Below, in pieces: positions 1 through 7,918 of a DNA stretch of 54,282 bases. This DNA is from Candidatus Omnitrophota bacterium. GTDB taxonomy: Bacteria > Omnitrophota > Gorgyraeia > JACQQV01. The first letter of the stretch is position 1. Each line of letters starts with the position of its first letter. The position numbers and the translations under genes were made by a program. The notes beneath the pieces were generated by a model. It saw only the letters and a program-made list of their open reading frames with translations, had not been told where the DNA came from and made no database searches. Where the stretch lies: positions 1 to 54,282 of the forward strand of contig JACQQV010000009.1 of the NCBI GenBank assembly GCA_016206785.1, written 5' to 3'.

Positions 1-21
1 ACATTTACCTACAAAATAAGT

Positions 22-27
22 TATAAT
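22..27 (+). promoter_or_regulatory. -10 box directly ahead of the sulfite reductase gene
   Basis: A perfect TATAAT ends 6 bases before the ATG at 34, and no purine-rich ribosome-binding site lies between them. The matching -35 would fall at or before the window edge and cannot be seen. Transcription would begin at or next to the start codon, so I infer a leaderless mRNA. The same spacing recurs elsewhere in the window. Confidence 0.5.
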
Positions 28-33
28 TTAAAC

Positions 34-2409
34 ATGGCAGAAATCCCAAAATTCATTCAAGAAGAGATCGCCCGTTATGCGGAAGAGGTGGTAAAGTTTC
101 GAAAGGGAGAGGTCCCGGATGAGAAATTCCGCCGCTTCCGCCTCCAGCACGGGATCTACGGACAGAGGCAGCCGAATATCCAGATGGTCCGGATTAAGAT
201 TCCGGGCGGATTTTTGACCTCTGAAAAACTCCTGCGCCTTGCTGATATTGTTGAAACCTACGCCCCTTTAAAGATCGGACATCTCACAACCCGCCAGGAT
301 GTGCAGATTCATTTTGTCCCGCTTGAAAGGACTCCGGAAATCATGACACGTCTTGCCGAGGTCGGAATGACCACACGCGAGGCCTGCTCGAACACCGTCC
401 GGAATGTGACCTGCTGCCATTTAACCGGCATTGGACGCGATGAACTTTTTGAAATCCGTCCCTACATGATGGCCACATCCCACCATTTCCTGAGAAACCC
501 TGTCTGCCAGAGTCTTCCGCGGAAATTCAAAATCGCTTTTGAAGGATGCACGAAGGACCACGCCCGACCCTACATCCATGATGTGGGAGTGCAGGCCCTT
601 CTTCGCCGATCGCCCGACGGGAAAGTAGAGCGGGGATTTAAGATTGTCGTCGGGGGAGGACTTTCCACTGTCCCGATCGTCGCCCCGGTTTTGACTGAAT
701 GGGCTCCTGAAGAGGAACTGATTCCTCTCCTTGAGGCGGTCCTCCGGATCTTTGACAGGTATGGCGAGCGAAAAGACAGAAACCGCGCCCGGATCAAATT
801 CCTTGTAAAGATTTGGGGGATCGAGAAATTCCGGGAAGAGGTTTTCAAGGAACGAACGCTCCTTCATGTGGAACCGTCGTGGAATGCGTATCTCAAAGAA
901 ATCGATCGGAGTACCGACGGGGAACCGGCACCGATCGAGCCGATTATTCCGGTCTCAACAAACGGCTTCCGGCTCTTTCTCAAGACGAATACCATTCCCC
1001 AGAGACGGGCGGGGTACCGTGCAGTTCAGGTAAAACTCATCCGGGGAGATGCAACGCCCGAGCAGCTTCGAGCCCTTGCGCGCCTCATAAAACTTTATGG
1101 AAAAGATGAAATCCGCATCACCATCGAACAGAATTTTCTCATCCCGTGGGTGAAAAACGGAGAGGTTGAAAAACTTTACAACGATCTTAAACCGCACGCC
1201 CTCGCCGATGCGGGAGCGGAGACCCTTCTCGATATCACTGCTTGCCCGGGTGCAGATACCTGCAACCTTGGTATTACTTCTTCCCGCGGTCTTACCCTCG
1301 CGATCCTCGATGAACTGAAGAAAGAGAACGGCCGGTTCTCGGAGATCAAGGATATTCATATTAAAATCAGTGGGTGCCCCAATTCCTGCGGCCAGCACCA
1401 TATCGCCTCGATCGGTTTCCATGGGGGCGCGCTGAACTTTGATCGGCATATCGTTCCTTCCTTCCATCTTTTTCTTGGAGGGGTCACGAACGAGAAGGAG
1501 ACCCGCTATGCCCAGCCGATCATGAAGATTCCGTCCAAGTCAATTCCGAAGGCAACCGCACGCCTTGTGAACTATTACCTTGATTCCAAAAAAGAGGGTC
1601 AGCCCTTCGAGGAATTCTATCGTGAACTCGGGAAGGAAAAGGTGAAGACACTCCTTGCCGAGTATGCGGCGATCCCTACTTACGCTGAAAATGCCGACTA
1701 CTATACCGATTGGGCTCAGACGGAGGAGTTTTATCTGAGAAAAGGAATGCAGGGGGAGTGCGCCGGGGCCGCCGTTTCAGAGATTCAACTGGGACTCGGT
1801 GAAGCAGCCGCGCTCTTAAACGAAGCCAAACGTTTCCACACTGAAAAAGTGTACGACACTGTCTTCAAGAAGGCCCAGAAGGCGATCGCATCCGCCGCAA
1901 CTGCACTTTTGGTTTCGAAGGCGGTGGAACCGCTGACCGATGAAGAGGCGATCCACGAACTCGATAACCATTTCATACGGACCGGAGAATTTCCGTCGCA
2001 GTTCCACGATTTCTCCTATCGGATGAAGACACTTTCTTCAGGGCCAAAGGATGAAATGACCTCTCAGAAAATTCTTGAGGAGACAGAGAAAATTCTCAAG
2101 GAATCCGAAAAACAGTTTGCCGTTTTTGCTGAGGCCCTTGAAGCCGGGACCAAAAAGGAGGAAAAGACTATGTCCGAATCCGCTCCCGCACCCCAATTTT
2201 TGGATCTTCGCGGTGTCCGTTGCCCGATTAACTATGTGAAAACAAAACTGAAACTCGAAACGATGAAAAGTGGAGAGTTCCTCCAGATTGTGATTGATGA
2301 AGGGGAGGCGTATGCCAATGTGCCGAATAGTGTCCGGAGCGACGGCCACACAGTCCTCGAAGAAAAGAAACTGGATAAATCCTACCAACTGACGATCCGA
2401 CGAAAGTAA
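34..2409 (+). CDS. Siroheme sulfite/nitrite reductase fused to a TusA-like domain
   Basis: A 791-residue protein. Residues about 30-560 form a ferredoxin-type siroheme/[4Fe-4S] reductase, the family that reduces sulfite to sulfide or nitrite to ammonia in the cytoplasm. The cluster ligands are C404 and C410 (TACPGADTC) and C448 and C452 (GCPNSC). Residues about 570-700 are helical and unassigned. Residues about 718-791 form a TusA/SirA sulfur-carrier domain with its Cys-Pro pair at C730-P731. Ordinary assimilatory enzymes lack such a tail, so direct hand-over of reduced sulfur is a reasonable inference, and I favour sulfite over nitrite for that reason only. ATG 34 is the only good start. Confidence 0.9.
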   Translation: MAEIPKFIQEEIARYAEEVVKFRKGEVPDEKFRRFRLQHGIYGQRQPNIQMVRIKIPGGFLTSEKLLRLADIVETYAPLKIGHLTTRQDVQIHFVPLERTPEIMTRLAEVGMTTREACSNTVRNVTCCHLTGIGRDELFEIRPYMMATSHHFLRNPVCQSLPRKFKIAFEGCTKDHARPYIHDVGVQALLRRSPDGKVERGFKIVVGGGLSTVPIVAPVLTEWAPEEELIPLLEAVLRIFDRYGERKDRNRARIKFLVKIWGIEKFREEVFKERTLLHVEPSWNAYLKEIDRSTDGEPAPIEPIIPVSTNGFRLFLKTNTIPQRRAGYRAVQVKLIRGDATPEQLRALARLIKLYGKDEIRITIEQNFLIPWVKNGEVEKLYNDLKPHALADAGAETLLDITACPGADTCNLGITSSRGLTLAILDELKKENGRFSEIKDIHIKISGCPNSCGQHHIASIGFHGGALNFDRHIVPSFHLFLGGVTNEKETRYAQPIMKIPSKSIPKATARLVNYYLDSKKEGQPFEEFYRELGKEKVKTLLAEYAAIPTYAENADYYTDWAQTEEFYLRKGMQGECAGAAVSEIQLGLGEAAALLNEAKRFHTEKVYDTVFKKAQKAIASAATALLVSKAVEPLTDEEAIHELDNHFIRTGEFPSQFHDFSYRMKTLSSGPKDEMTSQKILEETEKILKESEKQFAVFAEALEAGTKKEEKTMSESAPAPQFLDLRGVRCPINYVKTKLKLETMKSGEFLQIVIDEGEAYANVPNSVRSDGHTVLEEKKLDKSYQLTIRRK
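2156..2172 (+). promoter_or_regulatory. Internal ribosome-binding site and in-frame ATG before the TusA domain
   Basis: A full AGGAGG (2156-2161) lies 8 bases before an in-frame ATG at 2170, codon 713 of the reductase gene. This is exactly the start of the TusA-like domain. It is a stronger signal than anything at the main start and could yield a free 79-residue sulfur-carrier protein from the same mRNA. Confidence 0.5.
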
Positions 2410-2426
2410 CTCCCCCCTTTTTCTTT

Positions 2427-2455
2427 TTGAAAAATCCTAAAAATTTTAGTAAAAT
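2427..2455 (+). promoter_or_regulatory. Sigma-70-type promoter of the Bat operon
   Basis: TTGAAA (2427-2432), a 17-base spacer, then TAAAAT (2450-2455). It sits just after the reductase stop and 53 bases before the MoxR start at 2509. It should drive the operon that runs to about 10560. Confidence 0.65.
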
Positions 2456-2508
2456 AGAGATAGTGTTTTATGCAACCCATTTTTATACATAAAGTTACGG
2501 AGGACCCT

Positions 2509-3501
2509 ATGAACCAGGCAGAGATCCAAGCGATCAATGAAAAGGTGAAGCGGGAAAGTGCGTTTGTAGAAAAACTGCGCAGTGAAATTGCAAAGGTCAT
2601 TGTGGGTCAGGACTACATCATCGAGCGGCTCCTTGTAGGACTCCTTGCCGATGGCCATATCCTCTTGGAAGGGGTCCCGGGGCTTGCCAAGACGCTCTCT
2701 ATTTCAACGCTTGCCCGCGCGATTTCCGCGACATTCCACCGGATTCAGTTTACCCCGGACCTTTTGCCGGCCGATCTCATCGGAACCCAAATTTATCATC
2801 CGAAGGATGGAACCTTTAGCGTCCGGAAAGGCCCTCTCTTTGCCAATATCATTTTGGCCGATGAAATTAACCGTGCCCCTGCGAAGGTGCAGAGTGCTCT
2901 TTTGGAAGCGATGCAGGAGCGGCAGGTGACGATTGGTGAGGAGAGTTTTAAACTGGATGAGCCTTTTTTGGTACTCGCCACCCAAAACCCGATTGAACAG
3001 GAAGGGGTCTATCAACTCCCTGAAGCGCAGGTTGATCGGTTTATGCTGAAACTTAAGATCACCTATCCGAATCGGGATGAGGAAAAGGAAATTTTAAAAC
3101 GGATGGCGAAGGTCGGCAAAAAAATAGACGTCGCCGCCGTCGTCACCATTTCTGAAATTCTTCGTGCGCGGCAGACCCTCAATGAAATCTACCTTGATGA
3201 AAAACTTGAAAAATATATCGTCGATATTGTTTTTGCCACACGAGAGCCGAAACAATTTAAACTCGACCTCGAAGAATACATTGAATATGGGGCCTCTCCG
3301 CGCGCCACGATTTATCTTTCGCTCGCGGCCAAGGCGCATGCGTTTCTTCAGGGAAGGGGATATGTGACACCACAGGATGTCAAAAAGATCGGCCATGATG
3401 TGCTTCGTCACCGGATTATTGTCACCTATGAAGCAGAAGCGGATGAGATGACTTCAGAGACGATCATCGATAAGGTCTTTGAAACGGTTGAAGTGCCGTA
3501 G
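2509..3501 (+). CDS. MoxR-family AAA+ ATPase
   Basis: A cytoplasmic AAA+ ATPase of the MoxR type, 330 residues. Such proteins act as chaperones or maturation factors for proteins with von Willebrand A (VWA) domains encoded next to them. Walker A is GVPGLAKT (55-62), and the Walker B region reads ILADEINRAP. I chose ATG 2509 because GGAGGA lies 5 bases upstream; an in-frame ATG at 2470 adds 13 residues but has no ribosome-binding site. It opens a gene run typical of Bacteroides aerotolerance (Bat) operons, and its likely clients are BatA and BatB downstream. Confidence 0.9.
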   Translation: MNQAEIQAINEKVKRESAFVEKLRSEIAKVIVGQDYIIERLLVGLLADGHILLEGVPGLAKTLSISTLARAISATFHRIQFTPDLLPADLIGTQIYHPKDGTFSVRKGPLFANIILADEINRAPAKVQSALLEAMQERQVTIGEESFKLDEPFLVLATQNPIEQEGVYQLPEAQVDRFMLKLKITYPNRDEEKEILKRMAKVGKKIDVAAVVTISEILRARQTLNEIYLDEKLEKYIVDIVFATREPKQFKLDLEEYIEYGASPRATIYLSLAAKAHAFLQGRGYVTPQDVKKIGHDVLRHRIIVTYEAEADEMTSETIIDKVFETVEVP

Positions 3502-3503
3502 CC

Positions 3504-4379
3504 ATGATTCCCAAAGAACTCCTTCGAAATGTCCGACGGATTCAGATGCGTACAGCGCGCCTTGTCGACAGCCTTTTTGCAGGCGAGTATCACAGTGTCT
3601 TCAAGGGCCGGGGGATTGAATTCCATCAGGTGCGTGAATATCAGCCGGGGGATGAAGTCCGCACGATTGACTGGAATGTGACCGCCCGAACCGGAAAGCC
3701 GTTTGTGAAAGAGTTTATCGAGGAACGGGAACTCACGGTCATGCTCGTCGTCGATGTCTCTTCTTCCGGCCGATTCGGGACGCATGAAAAATTTAAAACA
3801 GAACTTGCCGCAGAACTCGGAGCCCTCCTTGCCCTTTCGGCAATCCGCAATAACGATAAGGTCGGTCTTCTTCTTTTTACAGACAGGATCGAGAAATTCA
3901 TCCCTCCCAAGAAAGGGAAGCGGCATCTCCTTCATGTGATCCGCGAACTCCTTTTCTTTGAACCCAAGGGGCGCGGCACCGATATCGAAGCGGCCCTCCG
4001 ATTCTTAAGTACTGTCTCCAAACGCCGCACCGTCACTTTTCTCATTTCAGATTTTTTTGCCGAGAACTATGAGCGCGCCTTACAGATCGCCAACCGTCGC
4101 CACGATATGATTGCGCTTCTTCTTTCGGATCGAAGGGAAAGGAGCCTTCCTCCCCTTGGTTTTCTGGAACTGGAGGATGCGGAGTCCGGGGAGCGGATGG
4201 TCGTCGACACCCGCCCTTCAAGGGTCCGGAGAAGTTTCGAAGCGCTTACCGAAAAGAGTCTGGAGAAAAAAGAAAGGTTTCTTCGCTCCATCGACGTCGA
4301 TTGCATCAAAATCGAGACGGATGCATCTTATTTTGAGCCGCTCATCCGGTTTTTCAGAATGCGGGAGAGGAGGCGGTAA
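3504..4379 (+). CDS. DUF58 domain protein of the Bat operon
   Basis: A 291-residue soluble protein that starts 2 bases after the MoxR stop. It has the DUF58 signature EFHQVREYQPGDEVRTIDW near residues 35-55, followed by a VWA-like fold with a VDVSSSG motif near residue 84. DUF58 proteins are standard partners of MoxR ATPases, but their biochemical role is not settled. Tight spacing to both neighbours implies co-translation. Confidence 0.9.
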   Translation: MIPKELLRNVRRIQMRTARLVDSLFAGEYHSVFKGRGIEFHQVREYQPGDEVRTIDWNVTARTGKPFVKEFIEERELTVMLVVDVSSSGRFGTHEKFKTELAAELGALLALSAIRNNDKVGLLLFTDRIEKFIPPKKGKRHLLHVIRELLFFEPKGRGTDIEAALRFLSTVSKRRTVTFLISDFFAENYERALQIANRRHDMIALLLSDRRERSLPPLGFLELEDAESGERMVVDTRPSRVRRSFEALTEKSLEKKERFLRSIDVDCIKIETDASYFEPLIRFFRMRERRR

Positions 4380-4383
4380 GAAG

Positions 4384-5310
4384 ATGGCGTTATGCAACAG
4401 GCAACAAGCAACAGGCAACAAGCAACAGGCGGCAGCGTTCCTTCTTGTTGCTTGTCTCTTGTCTCTTGTCGCTTCGGCGGCAGCATTGGCGGATACCGGA
4501 GAACCCCGCATCTCCGCCTCTCTCGACCGTACCGAAATCACAATCGGCGATCGGATTAAACTTTCCCTTGAAGTGGATGTTCCGGGGTCCTCCCGGGTCG
4601 AGACCCCGGATCTTCAGGGAAAACTCGGAGGGCTTGAACTTAAGGCCATCGAAAAGAAAGAACCGAATATTTTCGCCATCACACTCACCGGTTATTCCGT
4701 CGGGAAATACATCATCCCTCCCGTTTCTATCACAGTACACCTCCCCGATGGGTCAGTCTCTTCGTTATCAACGCTGCAACTTTTTGTCGAGATAAAGAGT
4801 ATCCTTAAGGAAGGGGAGACGATGCAGGATATTCGGGACATCAAAGGGGTCCTCCGGTTGGCCGGTTTTTGGGTTTCACCTTCTGTTTTGGTTGGACTCC
4901 TGCTTCTTTTAAGTCTCATCGCTTGGTTTTTCCTTCGGAAGAAAAAAAAATTTTTACCGATGGAGGCCTCTCCACCCCGACCGCCCCATCTTCTTGCACT
5001 TCAGGAACTCGATCGGATCGACGGATCCGGCCTTTCAAAGACAAATGTGAAGGAATATTATTTTCTCATCTCAAACGTCTTACGGCATTATCTGGAGGGC
5101 CGTTTTTCCTATAGGGCCCCGGAGCAGACGACGGAAGAATTCTTGGAAGCAACCTCCGAAGATTCGGTTCTGAATGAATCACAGAAAAAACTCCTTAAGC
5201 ATTTTCTGGAGCAGTGCGATCTTGTGAAGTTTGCCAACTGGACCCCTCCGCCGGTGGAGGTTCTTCGGCTTTCGCGCACCGCACGGGAGTTTATTTACGA
5301 GACGAAATGA
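4384..5310 (+). CDS. DUF4381/BatD-like membrane-anchored protein
   Basis: 308 residues. A signal peptide (hydrophobic FLLVACLLSLVASAAALA at about 19-36) leads into a periplasmic beta-rich domain resembling the N-terminus of BatD. One membrane helix follows (VLVGLLLLLSLIAWFF), then a basic stop-transfer KKKK and a cytoplasmic DUF4381-like helical domain. AGGAGG at 4368-4373 supports ATG 4384. The codons before the hydrophobic core are made of 7-bp tandem repeats (see repeat at 4395), giving an unusual Asn/Gln-rich n-region. It overlaps batA by 4 bases. Confidence 0.8.
   Translation: MALCNRQQATGNKQQAAAFLLVACLLSLVASAAALADTGEPRISASLDRTEITIGDRIKLSLEVDVPGSSRVETPDLQGKLGGLELKAIEKKEPNIFAITLTGYSVGKYIIPPVSITVHLPDGSVSSLSTLQLFVEIKSILKEGETMQDIRDIKGVLRLAGFWVSPSVLVGLLLLLSLIAWFFLRKKKKFLPMEASPPRPPHLLALQELDRIDGSGLSKTNVKEYYFLISNVLRHYLEGRFSYRAPEQTTEEFLEATSEDSVLNESQKKLLKHFLEQCDLVKFANWTPPPVEVLRLSRTAREFIYETK
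4395..4471 (+). repeat. Heptamer repeats in both orientations inside a signal-peptide region
   Basis: Five contiguous 7-bp units alternate CAACAGG and CAACAAG (4395-4429). After a 14-base gap come four units on the opposite strand sense: CTTGTTG, CTTGTCT, CTTGTCT, CTTGTCG (4444-4471). The halves are largely complementary and could fold into a hairpin. All of it lies within the translated signal peptide. Confidence 0.85.
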
Positions 5311-6305
5311 TGGTTTTTGGAAATTTCTGGAATATTCTGTGGATTCCGATTTTAACGATCCCCCTTCTTTTACTGTATCTGCGTCGGAGATCAAGGGGTG
5401 CAGTCCGTTATTCGACGGTATCTTTTTTGAAAAAACTTCCTCAGGGGCCCACCTGGTCGCGGCATCTTTTGATTCTTTTACGTATTGCAGCCCTTGTGCT
5501 TTTGGTGATTGCCCTCATGCGGCCGCGGGAAGGGGTAGAGAAGACGCGCATTCATACCGAGGGAGTTGATATTGTGTTGGCCCTCGATGTCTCAGGAAGC
5601 ATGGCGGCGGAAGATTTTACAATTCGAGGAAAGCGCGAAAATCGCCTTTTTGTGGTGAAGGAAGTGGTTCGCGAATTTATCCAGAGCCGGAAAAATGACC
5701 GGATCGGGATTGTCGTCTTTGGCGGAAGGGCCTACACCCTTTGTCCTTTAACCCTTGATCAGGGAATTCTTCTTCAATTTCTGGATCGCGCGAGAATCGG
5801 TCTTGTGGAGGATGGAACCGCAATCGGCGACGGCATCACCACTGCCCTGAACCGCATCCGGATGACAAGGGCGAAAAGCAAGGTTGTGATCCTGTTAACT
5901 GACGGGGTGCAGAATGCGGGCAAGATTGATCCCAAGACGGCCGCGGAGGTTGCCAAGGCGATCGGGGTTAAAATCTATACGATCGGTGTCGGATCCAAAG
6001 GGGCCGTGCCCTTTCCGATGAAGGATGCCATCGGGAGGACCTTTTATCAGTTGATAGACATTGATCTGGATGAAGGGCTCCTTCAAACGGTGGCGCAGAC
6101 GACAAGCGGGCTCTATTTTCGGGCGACAGATACCGAAGCGCTCGAGGCCATTTATCATCGGATTGATGCCCTTGAAAAAACAAAGATTGAAAGTAATGTC
6201 TATGTCCAGTATCGGGAGCGCTTCGTCCCTTTTGTGATGGCAGGTTTACTATTCATTCTTTTTGAAGCGGCGCTTTCGCAAACTGTTCTACGGTCACTCC
6301 CTTAA
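5307..6305 (+). CDS. batA: BatA-like VWA-domain membrane protein
   Basis: 332 residues. An N-terminal membrane helix (ILWIPILTIPLLLLYL) and a second near residue 60 precede a VWA domain with an intact metal-ion site (ALDVSGSM, DxSxS, about residue 92), and a C-terminal helix ends the chain. In Bat operons BatA forms periplasm-facing complexes with the other Bat proteins; the system is linked to aerotolerance or envelope stress, with the mechanism unknown. The start ATG 5307 overlaps the previous stop as ATGA. An upstream in-frame ATG at 5214 would only extend it into the previous gene. Confidence 0.88.
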   Translation: MMVFGNFWNILWIPILTIPLLLLYLRRRSRGAVRYSTVSFLKKLPQGPTWSRHLLILLRIAALVLLVIALMRPREGVEKTRIHTEGVDIVLALDVSGSMAAEDFTIRGKRENRLFVVKEVVREFIQSRKNDRIGIVVFGGRAYTLCPLTLDQGILLQFLDRARIGLVEDGTAIGDGITTALNRIRMTRAKSKVVILLTDGVQNAGKIDPKTAAEVAKAIGVKIYTIGVGSKGAVPFPMKDAIGRTFYQLIDIDLDEGLLQTVAQTTSGLYFRATDTEALEAIYHRIDALEKTKIESNVYVQYRERFVPFVMAGLLFILFEAALSQTVLRSLP

Positions 6306-6314
6306 AAGGTTCTT

Positions 6315-7310
6315 ATGCAATTTGGAAATCCGCGTGCATTTTTACTTTTTTGGATTTTACCGGCGTTCCTCCTTTTTTATATCCTGGTATTTAGAAAAAG
6401 GAAGCGCGCCCTTGAGACATTTGCCGGAAAGGTTCTCTATACAAAACTCCTCGTAGGTGTTAGTTCCTTCAAACGGGGTCTTAAGGCAACGCTCATTCTC
6501 TTTTCGGTCCTTTTTATGATCCTCGCCCTTGCAGAGCCAAAATGGGGGTTTGAGGTTCAGGAGATCAAGCGCCGCGGAACCGATGTGGTGGTTGCGCTCG
6601 ATGTCTCCAAAAGCATGCTTGCCGAAGATGTGAAGCCGAACCGGCTTTCGCGGGCAAAACTTGAGATTGAAAATTTGTTTAGCGAGTTAACGGGTGATCG
6701 GGTGGCACTCGTTCCTTTCGCAGGTTCGTCCTTCATTCAGTGTCCTTTAACCGTCGATTATGCGACCGCAAAACTTTTTTTGGACGATGTGAACGTGACC
6801 TCCATTCCCCGGGGAGGAACCGATATTGGAGGGGCGATCCACAAGGCGATCGAGGCCTTTGAGGCGGGTGGCGAAGGGGGGCGGGTCATCTTACTTGTAA
6901 CCGACGGGGAGGATCATGGAAAAGCGCTGGAAGGACCTTTGAAAGAGGCGAAGGAAAAGGGGATCACGATCTATCCGATCGGCATCGGTCGTCCTGAAGG
7001 GGCACCGATCCCTTCCCCCGAGGCAGAAGGAAAGACAGAGTATGTTCGAAGTCGCGAAGGGACCGTTATTCTTTCAAGATTGGATCCAAAACTCCTTGAG
7101 CAAATTGCCGCCTCTACCGGTGGAAAGGGGGGCGTGATCGGTTCCGGAGACTTTTCTTTGGAAGACCTTTATACCCATGAGATCGCAAGACTCGATAAAA
7201 TCGAGCGGGAGACGCAGCAGAAAAAAGAGTATCACCATAGGTTTCAGTGGCCCCTCTCCGTTGCGATCGCCCTTTTATTCCTTGAAGGGGTGTTGCGTGA
7301 ACGCAAATAA
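6315..7310 (+). CDS. batB: BatB-like VWA-domain membrane protein
   Basis: 331 residues, the same architecture as its neighbour BatA: two N-terminal membrane helices, a VWA domain with the metal site ALDVSKSM near residue 96, and a C-terminal helix close to residue 320. The metal-coordinating DxSxS is complete. AAAGG sits just ahead of ATG 6315. The two VWA proteins are probably paralogues that act together. The gene end overlaps the GTG start of BatC. Confidence 0.88.
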   Translation: MQFGNPRAFLLFWILPAFLLFYILVFRKRKRALETFAGKVLYTKLLVGVSSFKRGLKATLILFSVLFMILALAEPKWGFEVQEIKRRGTDVVVALDVSKSMLAEDVKPNRLSRAKLEIENLFSELTGDRVALVPFAGSSFIQCPLTVDYATAKLFLDDVNVTSIPRGGTDIGGAIHKAIEAFEAGGEGGRVILLVTDGEDHGKALEGPLKEAKEKGITIYPIGIGRPEGAPIPSPEAEGKTEYVRSREGTVILSRLDPKLLEQIAASTGGKGGVIGSGDFSLEDLYTHEIARLDKIERETQQKKEYHHRFQWPLSVAIALLFLEGVLRERK

Positions 7311-7917
7311 AAGATTCTTTTGGGTGATCGCTTCTCTCGTTCTTTCCGGATTTATCTTTAACGCCGCACCGCAGAAGGTAGAGGAGGGAAATCGCTATTT
7401 TGAAAAGGGAGACTATGAGAAAGCACTCGACCGCTATGGCAAGGCGCAAACCGCACGGCCCAATGCCCCAGAGATCCCTTTTAACATGGGAAACAGTTTC
7501 TATCGGGAAAAACGGTTTGATGAGGCGATTCAATCGCACAACCGCTCGATTGAACTTGGGCCCGATGCCCTCAAGGCAAAGGCTCATTACAATATCGGAA
7601 ACTCCCTCTACCGAAAAGGGGATGTACAAGGAGCCCTTGAGGCGTACAAAAAGGCGGTCGATCTCGATCCGAGTGACGTAGACACCAAGTACAACATCGA
7701 ATTTATTCAGCGTGAACAAGAGGCGTCATCGCAAAAGAGTCAGTCCGAACAGGAAGAAAAACCGCAGCCCACACAGGAAGAGAAGAAGGAAACAGAACTT
7801 TCCAAAAAGGATGCGGAACGGCTCCTTGGCGCACTTCAATCTGAAGAAAAATCGCTTCCGAAGGAGAAGGAAAAGATGCAGCGGCACCAGGAAGAACCGG
7901 TTTTGAAGGATTGGTAA
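7297..7917 (+). CDS. batC: BatC-like TPR protein
   Basis: 206 residues from a GTG at 7297, which lies inside the end of batB and is preceded by GAAGGGG at 7284-7290. A signal or anchor helix (FFWVIASLVLSGFIF) is followed by about three tetratricopeptide repeats (roughly residues 30-135) and a long Glu/Lys/Gln-rich charged tail. TPR proteins of this position are scaffolds in the periplasmic Bat complex. Starting farther upstream would give an unnatural basic extension overlapping batB. Confidence 0.82.
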   Translation: MNANKRFFWVIASLVLSGFIFNAAPQKVEEGNRYFEKGDYEKALDRYGKAQTARPNAPEIPFNMGNSFYREKRFDEAIQSHNRSIELGPDALKAKAHYNIGNSLYRKGDVQGALEAYKKAVDLDPSDVDTKYNIEFIQREQEASSQKSQSEQEEKPQPTQEEKKETELSKKDAERLLGALQSEEKSLPKEKEKMQRHQEEPVLKDW

Positions 7918-7918
7918 G

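Noticed and set aside
955-1467. A 170-codon open frame on the minus strand inside the sulfite reductase gene
   Set aside because: It is antisense to a well-conserved domain with intact cluster motifs, and it shows no ribosome-binding site or recognisable motif.
4395-4471. CRISPR-like array
   Set aside because: The units are 7 bp and directly adjacent, with no spacers and no cas genes.
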